Shown: piece after piece, positions 54,948 to 63,337 of the stretch
How the letters are laid out: each line of letters opens with the position of its first letter
Position numbering within the stretch: the first letter of the stretch is position 1
NCBI RefSeq assembly: GCF_004138215.1
Contig: NZ_RYYS01000020.1
Span: 62,001-126,000 of the forward strand
Origin: Anaerophilus nitritigenes
GTDB taxonomy: Bacteria > Bacillota > Clostridia > Peptostreptococcales > Thermotaleaceae
Direction: 5' to 3'
DNA: 64,000 nucleotides
The notes under the pieces: model-generated
Databases searched by the model: none
What the model saw: only the letters and a program-made list of their open reading frames with translations
Told to the model about the DNA's origin: nothing
Translations under genes and position numbers: made by a program

Positions 54948-55397
54948 ATGAGTAGTCATCCTATAGAAGCATTAATGAAAACTACAATGGAAAGTTTAAA
55001 AGACATGGTAGATGTAAATACCATTGTAGGAGATCCAGTAGAGTCTCCAGATGGTACAGTAATTATTCCTATATCTAAGGTATCTTTTGGCTTTGCTTCT
55101 GGAGGTGGAGAATATACGAAAAACAATTCTTCACAAGTAAGTAATACAAATGAAGAAGAGGATAAAAAATTACCTTTTGCTGGAGGAACTGGAGCGGGAG
55201 TTTCTGTTCAACCAGTGGCATTTATGGTAGTAGGAAATGGAGAAATGAAATTACTACCAGTGGATCAAAATGCAAATATGGTAGATAATGTAATTAATTT
55301 TATTCCTAAATTATTAGATAAAGTTCAAGGAATGTCTAGTAAAAAAAATAAAAGTAAGATACAAAAAAATATACAAGAAGAGGATACAGAAGAATAA
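54948..55397 (+). CDS. gerW: GerW/YtfJ family spore protein
   Basis: A 149-aa protein with the family core: I-V-G-D-P-V-E-S-P-D-G-T-V-I-I-P-I near residue 25, V-S-F-G-F-A-S-G-G-G-E, and G-G-T-G-A-G-V-S-V-Q-P-V-A-F. GerW is a sporulation protein needed for proper germination in Bacillus. It is translated right after the DUF2953 gene, with GGCGGTG before the ATG. A terminator-type hairpin overlaps the stop. Confidence 0.92.
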   Translation: MSSHPIEALMKTTMESLKDMVDVNTIVGDPVESPDGTVIIPISKVSFGFASGGGEYTKNNSSQVSNTNEEEDKKLPFAGGTGAGVSVQPVAFMVVGNGEMKLLPVDQNANMVDNVINFIPKLLDKVQGMSSKKNKSKIQKNIQEEDTEE

Positions 55398-55425
55398 GGA
55401 GTGAACATTTCAACTCCTTATTTTT
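55393..55425 (+). terminator. Terminator after gerW
   Basis: AATAAGGAGT-GAACATTTCA-ACTCCTTATT followed by TTT. Confidence 0.8.
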
Positions 55426-55496
55426 ATATAAATGAATGTTTTTTAAAAGATGTGAAAATAATATAGATAGGCAAGAAAACAAATGGAGTGATGAGT

Positions 55497-56615
55497 TTGA
55501 AAAGAAAGATTTCTATATATTTCCTAGTAGTAATATTGATGTTCCAATTTACTACTTTAACCTTTGCTAAAGAAACAGTTTCAAATTCTGCAAGTAGTGC
55601 CATTGTAATGGATGTAAAAAGTGGTAGAATTCTTTATCAAAAAAACATCTATGAAAAAAAACCTATGGCAAGTACTACCAAAATTATGACTGCTCTTTTA
55701 GGAATAGAAAAATCAAAACTAGATAAGGAAGTAAAAATTTCTAAGAAAGCCGTGGGGGTGGAAGGCTCATCTATTTATTTAGGCTATGATGAAAAAGTAA
55801 AAATGAAAGATTTACTTTATGGGTTAATGCTTCGATCTGGAAATGATTCAGCAACTGCAATTGCCATAGAGCTAGCAGGATCTGTGGAGAAATTTGCACA
55901 ATTGATGAATCAAAGAGCAAAAGAAATTGGTGCAAAGAATACTAATTTTGTCAATCCTCATGGATTACATGACGAAAATCATTATACTACAGCTTATGAT
56001 TTGGCCCTGATCAGTAGGGAAGCTTTAAGAAATAAAGATTTCAAAGAAATTGTGAAAACCAAACTCTGGATAGCAGATAGAGAAGGATATAAACATTTTT
56101 ATAATAAAAACAAAACCTTGAGCCAATATGAGGGTGGAGATGGAGTAAAGACAGGATACACAAAAGCTTCGGGAAGATGTCTTGTAACTTCAGCCACAAG
56201 AGGTGGTATGCAGCTTGTATGTGTAGTTTTAAATGATTACAATTGGTTTGAAGATTCATATAGATTGTTAGATGATGCATTTAATCGCTATGAACCATTT
56301 TGTATGATGAAAAAAGATGGTGTGATTCAAACGGCATCTGTAGAAAATGGAAAAAAGAAAAATACAAAAATTGTAGGAAAAGAAGATGTGATATTGCCAT
56401 TGACAAAAGAAGAACAAAAAAAAATAATGATGATTTTAAAAGTGAATGAGAAAATACAAGCTCCAATAAAAAGAGGGCAAAAAATAGGAAAAGCAAGGAT
56501 ATATCTAAATAATCAGCTTATTTATACTACAGATTTAGTATTTAGAGAAGATATAGAATGCAAGAATATAAAAGATAAGATACTAGATTATTTTTCAAAT
56601 AGTAACCAATTTTAA
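55497..56615 (+). CDS. dacF: D-alanyl-D-alanine carboxypeptidase (DacF/PBP5 family)
   Basis: A 372-aa secreted enzyme that trims peptidoglycan stem peptides. Signal peptide to about residue 24 (T-L-T-F-A). Active-site motifs S59-T-T-K62, S-G-N (R-S-G-N-D-S-A) and K-T-G (V-K-T-G-Y-T-K) are in order; a C-terminal beta domain follows. Its place after gerW suggests the sporulation-linked DacF type, but a vegetative role is possible. TTG 55497 stands eight bases after TGGAG; ATG 55491 is too close. Confidence 0.93.
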   Translation: MKRKISIYFLVVILMFQFTTLTFAKETVSNSASSAIVMDVKSGRILYQKNIYEKKPMASTTKIMTALLGIEKSKLDKEVKISKKAVGVEGSSIYLGYDEKVKMKDLLYGLMLRSGNDSATAIAIELAGSVEKFAQLMNQRAKEIGAKNTNFVNPHGLHDENHYTTAYDLALISREALRNKDFKEIVKTKLWIADREGYKHFYNKNKTLSQYEGGDGVKTGYTKASGRCLVTSATRGGMQLVCVVLNDYNWFEDSYRLLDDAFNRYEPFCMMKKDGVIQTASVENGKKKNTKIVGKEDVILPLTKEEQKKIMMILKVNEKIQAPIKRGQKIGKARIYLNNQLIYTTDLVFREDIECKNIKDKILDYFSNSNQF

Positions 56616-56624
56616 AGTAAAAAA

Positions 56625-56651
56625 ATACCCTATTATATAGGGCATTTTTTT
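56625..56651 (+). terminator. Terminator after dacF
   Basis: CCCTA-TTATA-TAGGG stem within A-rich and T-rich flanks (ATTTTTTT). Confidence 0.7.
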
Positions 56652-56676
56652 ATCCTTAAAATTGGAGGGATTAAAT

Positions 56677-57627
56677 TTGAGCGATAAAGATCATATATGT
56701 GTGGATATGGGAAGTGAATATTGCCCATGCTATCTAGCGGAAATGAAAGAATGTATTATGTGTAATCATTTACAAGGAAAAGAATTATGTGATTGTAATT
56801 GGCAAGGGATATGTATATATCAAGAATTTTATTGGAATGGACAAAAAAGAAAAGATATTCGAAAAACTGTAGAAGGAAAGATTATTGAGAAAAAAGTGAT
56901 TCAAGAAAATTATGTTCTTTTTAAAGTAAAAGTAGATGTAGATTTGGCATTAAAACTAAAGCATCCAGGGTCTTATATTTTTATTAGACATATAGAAAAA
57001 CCATACTTTTTTGATACACCAATGTCTATTATGGATGTAGATGAAAAAAATGGAGAAATACAATTTGTAGTACAAATTTTAGGACCTAAGACAAAAGATA
57101 TTTTATCTTGTGAAAACAAAATATTTATAAGAGCTCCTTATTGGAATGGTGTAATAGGTTTGAAAAAATTAAAGGAAACAAAAGAGAAAAAAGTTTTATT
57201 GATTGGAAAAGGAGTGGGATTGGCACCTGCTATTTTGGCTATCAAATATCTTCTTAAAAATAAAAATCATATTACCTTTGTCATAGATCCGGGAAAAATA
57301 GGGGTAGATTTTATAAATGAGTATATCAAAGATTTTAAAATAGAGCCTATAGAAATTTCTCTAAGAAATCAAAAAGGGGTAGATATACTCATCTCTTTAT
57401 TAAAAGAAAATTATGATTTAATTTATAGCTTAGGATCTGATAAACTTCATAAAATAGTAAAAGCTGAAATTGAAGATACTTCTAAGTTTGTTTGTACAAA
57501 CAATTCATCTATGTGTTGTGGAGAAGGAATTTGTGGCGCTTGTACTTGTAAAACAAAGAGCGGACAATTGGTGAGAATGTGTAAAATGCAAGTAAAAGCT
57601 GAAGAAATTTTGGAGGAGGGAAAATAA
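56677..57627 (+). CDS. PyrK/sulfide-dehydrogenase-like FAD and iron-sulfur electron transfer protein
   Basis: A 316-aa protein. The N-terminus holds a cysteine cluster (C-P-C, C-I-M-C, C-D-C, C-I-Y) over about 45 residues. Then a ferredoxin-reductase-like FAD/NAD domain (H-P-G-S-Y-I-F-I-R, F-D-T-P-M-S-I-M, L-I-G-K-G-V-G-L-A-P-A) and a C-terminal [2Fe-2S] motif M-C-C-G-E-G-I-C-G-A-C-T-C. It probably passes electrons between NAD(P)H and the flavoprotein encoded next (same operon, adjacent stop/start). The partner reaction is unknown. TTG 56677 follows GGAGGG. Confidence 0.85.
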   Translation: MSDKDHICVDMGSEYCPCYLAEMKECIMCNHLQGKELCDCNWQGICIYQEFYWNGQKRKDIRKTVEGKIIEKKVIQENYVLFKVKVDVDLALKLKHPGSYIFIRHIEKPYFFDTPMSIMDVDEKNGEIQFVVQILGPKTKDILSCENKIFIRAPYWNGVIGLKKLKETKEKKVLLIGKGVGLAPAILAIKYLLKNKNHITFVIDPGKIGVDFINEYIKDFKIEPIEISLRNQKGVDILISLLKENYDLIYSLGSDKLHKIVKAEIEDTSKFVCTNNSSMCCGEGICGACTCKTKSGQLVRMCKMQVKAEEILEEGK

Positions 57628-58908
57628 ATGGCAAAGGTAGTAATCATTGGGGGAGGATGGGCAGGTGTAGCAGCTGCTGTAACTGCAAAAAAATCAGGAG
57701 CAGATGTAATGATACTTGAGAGAATGGATATTTTGTTAGGACTTGGAAACGTAGGGGGAATCATGAGAAACAATGGTAGATATACGGCAGCAGAAGAGAA
57801 TTCATTATTAGGGGCCAAAGAATTATTTGAAGTGACAGATCAAGCTTCAAGACATGTAAATATTGAATTTCCTGGTCATAAACATGCAAATCTTTATGAT
57901 GTTTGTAAAGTTGAGCCTATGGTAAGAAAGTTACTTCAAGAAATGTGTATTGATCTACAATTTAAGTCAAGAGTTGTAGATGTAGAAGTAGAAGATCAAA
58001 GAATTGTATCCATTGTTTTACAAGATGGAACAAAAATAAAAGCAGATGTATTTATTGAAACAACAGGATCTACAGGTCCTATGGGCAATTGCCTAAAATA
58101 TGGGAATGGATGTTCTATGTGTATATTAAGATGTCCTTCTTTTGGTCCGAGAGTAAGTATTACGAGTAAAGCAGGAATCAAAGATGATATAGGAAAAAGA
58201 AAAGATGGCACTTATGGAGCATTTAGTGGATCATGTAAGTTAAACAAAGATTCTTTAAGTGAAGAAATTGTAAAAAAGCTAAATGAAACAGGGGTAGTGC
58301 TACTACCTGTTCCAAAAGAAGAAATCAACATGAAAAAATTAGATATGAAAGTTTGTCAGCAATATGCACTCAAAGAGTTTGCAGAAAATATTGTTTTATT
58401 AGATACGGGCCATGCAAAGCTTATGGCACCTTTTTATCCACTAGATAAACTAAGAAAATTTAAAGGATTAGAAAATGCAAGATATGAAGATCCTTATGCA
58501 GGAGGAGTAGGAAATTCTATAAGATATTTATCTATTGCACCAAGAGATAATAAAATGCAAGTAAATGGACTTAAAAATTTATTTTGTGCAGGAGAAAAAT
58601 CAGGATTATTTGTAGGTCATACAGAAGCCATTGTTACAGGAAGTTTAGCAGGACACAATAGTGTAAGGTTTATAAAAGGTATTCCACTTTTAGAGCTTCC
58701 AATTAACACCTGTATAGGAGATTTGATTTCTTATGAAAGAGAACAAAGAAAGACGGAAGAAGGATTAAGAACAAGATATACTTTTGCAGGAGCAGATTAT
58801 TTTAAAAGAATGAAAGATTTAGATCTTTATACAACAGATACAGGGAAAATTAAAAAAAGGATTGAAAAAATGAATTTACTCAATATTTATGAAGAGAAGA
58901 TTATATAA
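57628..58908 (+). CDS. FAD-dependent oxidoreductase
   Basis: A 426-aa flavoprotein with N-terminal FAD fingerprint V-I-I-G-G-G-W-A-G-V-A-A-A and a C-terminal second FAD motif (N-L-F-C-A-G-E-K-S-G-L-F-V-G-H-T-E-A). The middle has G-N-C-L-K-Y-G-N-G-C-S-M-C-I-L-R-C-P, a cysteine-rich stretch. The overall pattern is distantly GidA/TrmFO-like. It immediately follows the iron-sulfur subunit and should form a two-component enzyme with it. The substrate is not known. The nearby sporulation genes may be chance. Confidence 0.82.
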   Translation: MAKVVIIGGGWAGVAAAVTAKKSGADVMILERMDILLGLGNVGGIMRNNGRYTAAEENSLLGAKELFEVTDQASRHVNIEFPGHKHANLYDVCKVEPMVRKLLQEMCIDLQFKSRVVDVEVEDQRIVSIVLQDGTKIKADVFIETTGSTGPMGNCLKYGNGCSMCILRCPSFGPRVSITSKAGIKDDIGKRKDGTYGAFSGSCKLNKDSLSEEIVKKLNETGVVLLPVPKEEINMKKLDMKVCQQYALKEFAENIVLLDTGHAKLMAPFYPLDKLRKFKGLENARYEDPYAGGVGNSIRYLSIAPRDNKMQVNGLKNLFCAGEKSGLFVGHTEAIVTGSLAGHNSVRFIKGIPLLELPINTCIGDLISYEREQRKTEEGLRTRYTFAGADYFKRMKDLDLYTTDTGKIKKRIEKMNLLNIYEEKII

Positions 58909-58946
58909 AAATTTATGACATGAGTATAGGGGGCTGTGAAAAAATA

Positions 58947-58993
58947 AAAACATTGTAAGTTTTCAGAGTTATTCTGAAAGCTCACAATGTTTT
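58947..58993. terminator. Bidirectional terminator
   Basis: AAAACATTGT ... ACAATGTTTT with an inner AAGTTTTCAGA/TCTGAAAGCT pairing; it includes the end of the convergent GNAT gene. Confidence 0.8.
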
Positions 58994-59487
58994 GCAAGTA
59001 ATGAAAGTGCTTGTTCTTGGACACGGTAAACAGTCCACTCATCCATTGGTATAGCACCCATTTCTTTATAAAATTCAATAGAAGAGGTGTTCCAGTCTAG
59101 GCACCACCAATCTAGTCTACCACAATTTCTTTCAATAGAAATTTTTGCAAGAAATGAAAGTAGTATTTTACCAAAACCATTTCCTCTCATTTCTGGTTGT
59201 ACAAAAAGATCTTCTAAATAAAGATTTGCTTTTCCTAAAAAAGTAGAAAAATTATGAAAAAATAATGCAAAACCTACAGGTTTTCCATAATATTCACCTA
59301 TAATTACTTCGGCTTGATTTTTTACAAAAAGAGATTCATGTAAAATAGCTTCTGTTGCTTCAACTTCATGAAGTAATTTTTCATAATCAGCTAATTGTTT
59401 TATAAAATTTAGTATCATGGGGGTGTCTTTTTCATTTGCAAAGCGTATTGTAAAATGCTCAACAGGTGTTTTGTAAAGTTGACTCAT
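58969..59487 (-). CDS. GNAT N-acetyltransferase (SAT/thialysine-like)
   Basis: A 172-aa GNAT. It has the start I-R-F-A-N-E-K-D-T-P, a D-Y-E-K-L segment, L-Y-L-E-D-L-F-V-Q-P-E-M-R-G-N-G-F-G-K as the acetyl-CoA loop, and a C-terminal L-D-W-N-T-S-S-I-E-F-Y-K-E-M-G-A. The W-N-x-x-x-I-x-F-Y pattern is shared with spermidine/thialysine acetyltransferases. The acceptor is probably a small amine. It is a lone gene. Confidence 0.88.
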   Translation of the reverse strand: MSQLYKTPVEHFTIRFANEKDTPMILNFIKQLADYEKLLHEVEATEAILHESLFVKNQAEVIIGEYYGKPVGFALFFHNFSTFLGKANLYLEDLFVQPEMRGNGFGKILLSFLAKISIERNCGRLDWWCLDWNTSSIEFYKEMGAIPMDEWTVYRVQEQALSLLAKHCELSE

Positions 59488-59592
59488 AATAGCCCTCCTA
59501 AAAGTAAATTTACTGTATTTATATATTATATCAAATAAATTATTTTTTCAAATTTTGTGTTAAAATAATATTATCACAGAAAGATGATGTTT

Positions 59593-59673
59593 ATGAAAAC
59601 GATACTATGTTATGGAAATTCTAACACTTGGGCATATGATTTAAAAAATAAATATTACAAAAAAACTATATAA
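59593..59673 (+). pseudogene. N-terminal relic of an SGNH/GDSL hydrolase
   Basis: ATG opens M-K-T-I-L-C-Y-G-N-S-N-T-W-A-Y-D and ends after 26 codons. Intact family members begin M-K-T-I-L-C-Y-G-D-S-N-T-W-G-Y-D; here the block I Asp is Asn and Gly is Ala, and the other 180 or so residues are gone. It is almost certainly a fragment in the gap before the SNF2 gene. Confidence 0.7.
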
Positions 59674-59765
59674 TGAAATCAAAAAAATTAAATCTATGTA
59701 TAAATCATCAGTAAGATATTATTATATTATTATTATAACAATTTATTAAGATGAGGAGAATATTC

Positions 59766-62453
59766 TTGAAACAGATGTTTACAGACAAAAAAGAGTTAAT
59801 GGTTATTTTTAGTGAAACAGGATTTGTAGTGGATTATGAAATAATTGATAAAAAATTTATATCAGAAGAATATCAAAAATATCAATTAATCTGGTATGAA
59901 CGTTTTGAACAAGATAAATATAAAGCGTTATGGGATTTGGGATTTATTGAAAAAAAAGGATGGATGTCACCTACAATTCATTTCTTGAATTTTTTATCCA
60001 GTCAATTTATATTAAAAATTTCGAGGCAATCAGATATTGAATTTACTAGAGAACAAGCAGATTTAACATTATTGGAAGAAGAAGTTGAGGATATTAAACA
60101 AAGAATTCCTTTTGCAATAGGTATGGAATTTATAAATGATGAATGGATTTTTTTAATATGGGAAAAAATTGCTGAAATATATATAGAAGAAATCTCTAAT
60201 TATTCTGGAACAGTTGAAGACTTTTTAATAGAAAGAAATGCAAATATAAATATTGTGGGAAGAGTATTTTTTCACTTAGTTGAAAATAAAAATATGGATT
60301 ATCCCTTTGCGTTTTTAGCTACATATTCAACACAAAATTATAATATAAAGAAAGATAATGCTGATGTATCACATAAAGCAAAGCATATGCCATTGAAAAA
60401 TGCTTTATTAGAATATAAAGACGATAAAGAAAAACTTCTTCAACTAATGTCAACAATAAGTAAAGCTGCTGATAAAAGTAATTTTATATCAGAATTAATG
60501 GAAAGTGGAGAATTATTTTCTCCATTAAAACTTACAAAACAAGAAGCATATATCATTTTAAAGGAGTTATCAATTTATGAAGAGTCTGGAATTATGTGTA
60601 GAATTCCAAATTGGTGGAGAAGAAAAAGTAATTCATTGAAAGTTTCTGTAGCGATTGGAAATAAAGAACCTTCAAAAATTGGAATGAATGCATTATTATC
60701 TTTTAAACCAGAGCTATTTTTGGGAGAAGATAAAATATCTAAAGAAGAATTAAAAAAACTGCTTCTAGAATCAGAGGGATTAGAACTTATTAAAGGGAAA
60801 TGGGTAGAGATAGACAAAGAAAAGCTTCAAAAAGTTTTAGAAGCATATAAAAAAGCCGAAAAGTTAGCTAAAAAAGAAGGAATTACTATTGCAGATGCTA
60901 TGCGTATGGAGCTAAATGCAAGAGAAAAATTAGGTATTGATGATGAAAGTGTAGATATAGAGGTATCAAATGGAAACTGGTTAGAAAGTATAAAAGATAA
61001 AATGTGTAATCCAGAAATAATAAAAGAAATTAAACCTCAAGGAAGTTTTAATGCTACTTTAAGACCTTATCAACAAACAGGATATTCGTGGTTGTATTAT
61101 ATGCAAAAGCTTGGATTTGGAGCTTGCCTTGCAGATGATATGGGACTTGGAAAAACTGTACAAATTATTGCATTGCTTGAGAAGATCAGAGTAGAGAAAC
61201 AAGGACATGCATTGTTAATTATTCCAGCATCTTTAATAGCAAATTGGAAGAAGGAAATAGAAAAGTTTGCTCCTGAAATGACGGTATGTATACTTCATGG
61301 AAAAGAAGCAAGTGTTGAGTTAGATCAAAAAAATACTTCATTTTTATATATTACTACATATGGTATGGCAGTGCGTTTAGAAAAATTAAAAGAAATAAGA
61401 TGGAATTTATTAATATTAGATGAAGCACAAGCAATTAAAAATCCTAGTACAAAACAGACAAAGATAATTAAGCAAATCAAAGCAGAAACTAAAATAGCAA
61501 TGACAGGAACTCCTATTGAAAATAAACTTTCTGATTTATGGTCATTATTTGATTTTTTAGATCCAGGGTTACTTGGCAATGCTAAGGAATTTACAAATTT
61601 GACAAAAAAAATAAAAGAGAATAATAAAGCTTATTCAAAACTTAGAAATATTGTTAGTCCATTTATATTAAGAAGACTAAAGACTGATAAATTGGTAATA
61701 GCAGATCTTCCAGAAAAGATTGAAAAGAAGGAATATGCATCTTTAAGTAAAAAACAAGTTGTATTATATAAAAAATTAGTAAAAGAAATTGAAATAAAGT
61801 TACAAAATACAGAAGGAATAGAGAGAAAAGGACTAGTCCTTGCAAGTATAATGAAATTTAAGCAGATTTGTAATCATCCAGATCAATATCTTGGATTAGA
61901 AGAATATAAACCACAACAGAGTGGGAAATTTGAACAACTTCAAAATATTTGTGAAAATATATATGAAAGAAGAGAAAGAGTTATTGTGTTTACTCAATTT
62001 AAAGAAATGACTGAACCTATTTCAAATTTCTTGGAAAAAATATTTAATCGAAAAGGATTTATTCTACATGGAGGTACACCGATTAAAAAGAGAGGAGAGA
62101 TGGTAGAGATTTTTAATGGAGAAGAATATGTTCCTTATATGGTACTTTCACTTAAAGCAGGGGGTGTAGGACTTAATCTTACCAAAGCAAACCATGTGAT
62201 TCATTTTGATAGATGGTGGAATCCAGCTATTGAAAATCAAGCTACAGATAGAGCTTTTCGTATAGGACAGACAAAGAATGTAATGGTACATAAATTTGTT
62301 ACATTAGGAACAATTGAAGAAAAAATAGATTTAATTATAGAAGAAAAACAAAAGTTAGCAGGAGATATAATAGCATCATCGGAAGAAAAATGGATTACAG
62401 AGTTTGATAATAATGAACTTATGGAATTATTTAAACTAGGTGGTGAAAAATAG
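59766..62453 (+). CDS. SNF2-family helicase/ATPase
   Basis: An 895-aa protein. Residues 1 to about 410 are a diverged region typical of bacterial SNF2 proteins. The motor follows: A-D-D-M-G-L-G-K-T-V-Q near 455, L-D-E-A-Q near 549, A-M-T-G-T-P-I-E-N-K-L-S-D-L-W-S, then V-I-V-F-T-Q-F-K-E-M, G-G-V-G-L-N-L-T and R-A-F-R-I-G-Q-T motifs of the C-terminal lobe. It should move along or remodel DNA. TTG 59766 follows GAGGAGA. The next gene, one base after its stop, encodes a SWIM-domain partner. Role unknown. Confidence 0.9.
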   Translation: MKQMFTDKKELMVIFSETGFVVDYEIIDKKFISEEYQKYQLIWYERFEQDKYKALWDLGFIEKKGWMSPTIHFLNFLSSQFILKISRQSDIEFTREQADLTLLEEEVEDIKQRIPFAIGMEFINDEWIFLIWEKIAEIYIEEISNYSGTVEDFLIERNANINIVGRVFFHLVENKNMDYPFAFLATYSTQNYNIKKDNADVSHKAKHMPLKNALLEYKDDKEKLLQLMSTISKAADKSNFISELMESGELFSPLKLTKQEAYIILKELSIYEESGIMCRIPNWWRRKSNSLKVSVAIGNKEPSKIGMNALLSFKPELFLGEDKISKEELKKLLLESEGLELIKGKWVEIDKEKLQKVLEAYKKAEKLAKKEGITIADAMRMELNAREKLGIDDESVDIEVSNGNWLESIKDKMCNPEIIKEIKPQGSFNATLRPYQQTGYSWLYYMQKLGFGACLADDMGLGKTVQIIALLEKIRVEKQGHALLIIPASLIANWKKEIEKFAPEMTVCILHGKEASVELDQKNTSFLYITTYGMAVRLEKLKEIRWNLLILDEAQAIKNPSTKQTKIIKQIKAETKIAMTGTPIENKLSDLWSLFDFLDPGLLGNAKEFTNLTKKIKENNKAYSKLRNIVSPFILRRLKTDKLVIADLPEKIEKKEYASLSKKQVVLYKKLVKEIEIKLQNTEGIERKGLVLASIMKFKQICNHPDQYLGLEEYKPQQSGKFEQLQNICENIYERRERVIVFTQFKEMTEPISNFLEKIFNRKGFILHGGTPIKKRGEMVEIFNGEEYVPYMVLSLKAGGVGLNLTKANHVIHFDRWWNPAIENQATDRAFRIGQTKNVMVHKFVTLGTIEEKIDLIIEEKQKLAGDIIASSEEKWITEFDNNELMELFKLGGEK

Positions 62454-63170
62454 ATGAGTTTCTATGGCTTTGGTGAGTATATTACAGTTGCAAAGAAAAA
62501 AGAAAATGCTCAAAAGAGTATTGAAAAACTTAGAAAGAAAAATCCCAATATTTCTCCAGTTATAATAAATGGTAATGCAATAGCAAAAAAATGGTGGGGA
62601 AAAGCCTGGAATACAAATTTAGAAAGCTATGCAGATTTAAAAAATAGAATAGGAAGAGGACGAAGTTATGTAAGACATGGTGCAGTTTTAGATTTACAAA
62701 TCAAAACAGGACAAGTTGAAGCACTTGTTCAAGGAAGTAGTTCTAAGCCATATAGTGTTTTAATTCAAATAGATGAATTAGATCAAGGAAAATGGACAAG
62801 AGTAATAGAAATTTGTAACCATAGAATAGATACAATGGAAACATTAATAGCAGGTGAATTCCCAAAGGAATTTGATGAACTATTTAAGGAGTCAAAGAAC
62901 GGATTATTTCCATCTTTAAAAGAGATACATTTTCAATGTAGTTGCCCTGATTCAGCAGTAGTTTGTAAGCATATTGCAGCAGTATTGTATGGAATAGGTG
63001 CTAGGTTAGATAATGATCCTATTCTTTTCTTTAAGCTTAGAAATATTGATTTTGAATCATTACTCAAAAAATCAATAGAAGAGAAAATGAAAAGCATGCT
63101 TCAAAATGCAGATAAGAACAGTAAGCGTGTTATTGATGAAGATGAAGTATTTGATTTGTTTGGTATATAG
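62454..63170 (+). CDS. SWIM zinc-finger protein, SNF2 partner
   Basis: A 238-aa protein with the SWIM signature C-S-C-P-D-S-A-V-V-C-K-H (C-x-C-x(n)-C-x-H) near residue 161. The N-terminus W-W-G-K-A-W is conserved in relatives found beside SNF2 genes. SWIM domains bind nucleic acid or protein. It starts immediately after the SNF2 stop with GGTGG upstream, so the two are made together. Function is not known. Confidence 0.85.
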   Translation: MSFYGFGEYITVAKKKENAQKSIEKLRKKNPNISPVIINGNAIAKKWWGKAWNTNLESYADLKNRIGRGRSYVRHGAVLDLQIKTGQVEALVQGSSSKPYSVLIQIDELDQGKWTRVIEICNHRIDTMETLIAGEFPKEFDELFKESKNGLFPSLKEIHFQCSCPDSAVVCKHIAAVLYGIGARLDNDPILFFKLRNIDFESLLKKSIEEKMKSMLQNADKNSKRVIDEDEVFDLFGI

Positions 63171-63178
63171 TTGTCAAA

Positions 63179-63206
63179 GTTCATGCGTTTGTCTTGAGAA
63201 CACGTC
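63179..63206 (-). repeat. Short repeat, copy B (upstream of cggR)
   Basis: TTCATGCGTTTGTC followed by TTGAGAACACGT, the inverted counterpart of copy A at 36375-36398. The shared core is 14 identical bases plus an ACGT block. Confidence 0.6.
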
Positions 63207-63268
63207 ATTTTTCTATTGAAAATTTTAGGAAATTATGTTAATGTATAAATAGATATTTTAGAATGAAT

Positions 63269-63304
63269 GGGACCTAAAAAGTCTATAGGGACTATTTAGG
63301 TCCC
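63269..63304 (+). promoter_or_regulatory. CggR operator
   Basis: GGGAC-N7-GTC-TATA-GGGAC-N7-GTCCC. The Bacillus subtilis CggR operator has the same layout, two GGGAC-N7-GTC half sites in tandem. It sits 34 bases upstream of cggR, so the gene is autoregulated with the glycolytic genes expected beyond the window. Confidence 0.85.
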
Positions 63305-63337
63305 GAAAAACAAGGTAGATTATAAGGAGATGAAAAA

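Noticed and set aside
58200-58225. TGGCAC with GC ten bases on, resembling a sigma-54 promoter
   Set aside because: It lies inside the coding frame of the FAD oxidoreductase, its -12 part (GGAGCA) is poor, and no gene starts just downstream.
63210-63265. Consensus vegetative promoter for cggR
   Set aside because: TTGAAA and TATAAA are present but 22 bases apart; other pairs are weak, so no promoter is called.
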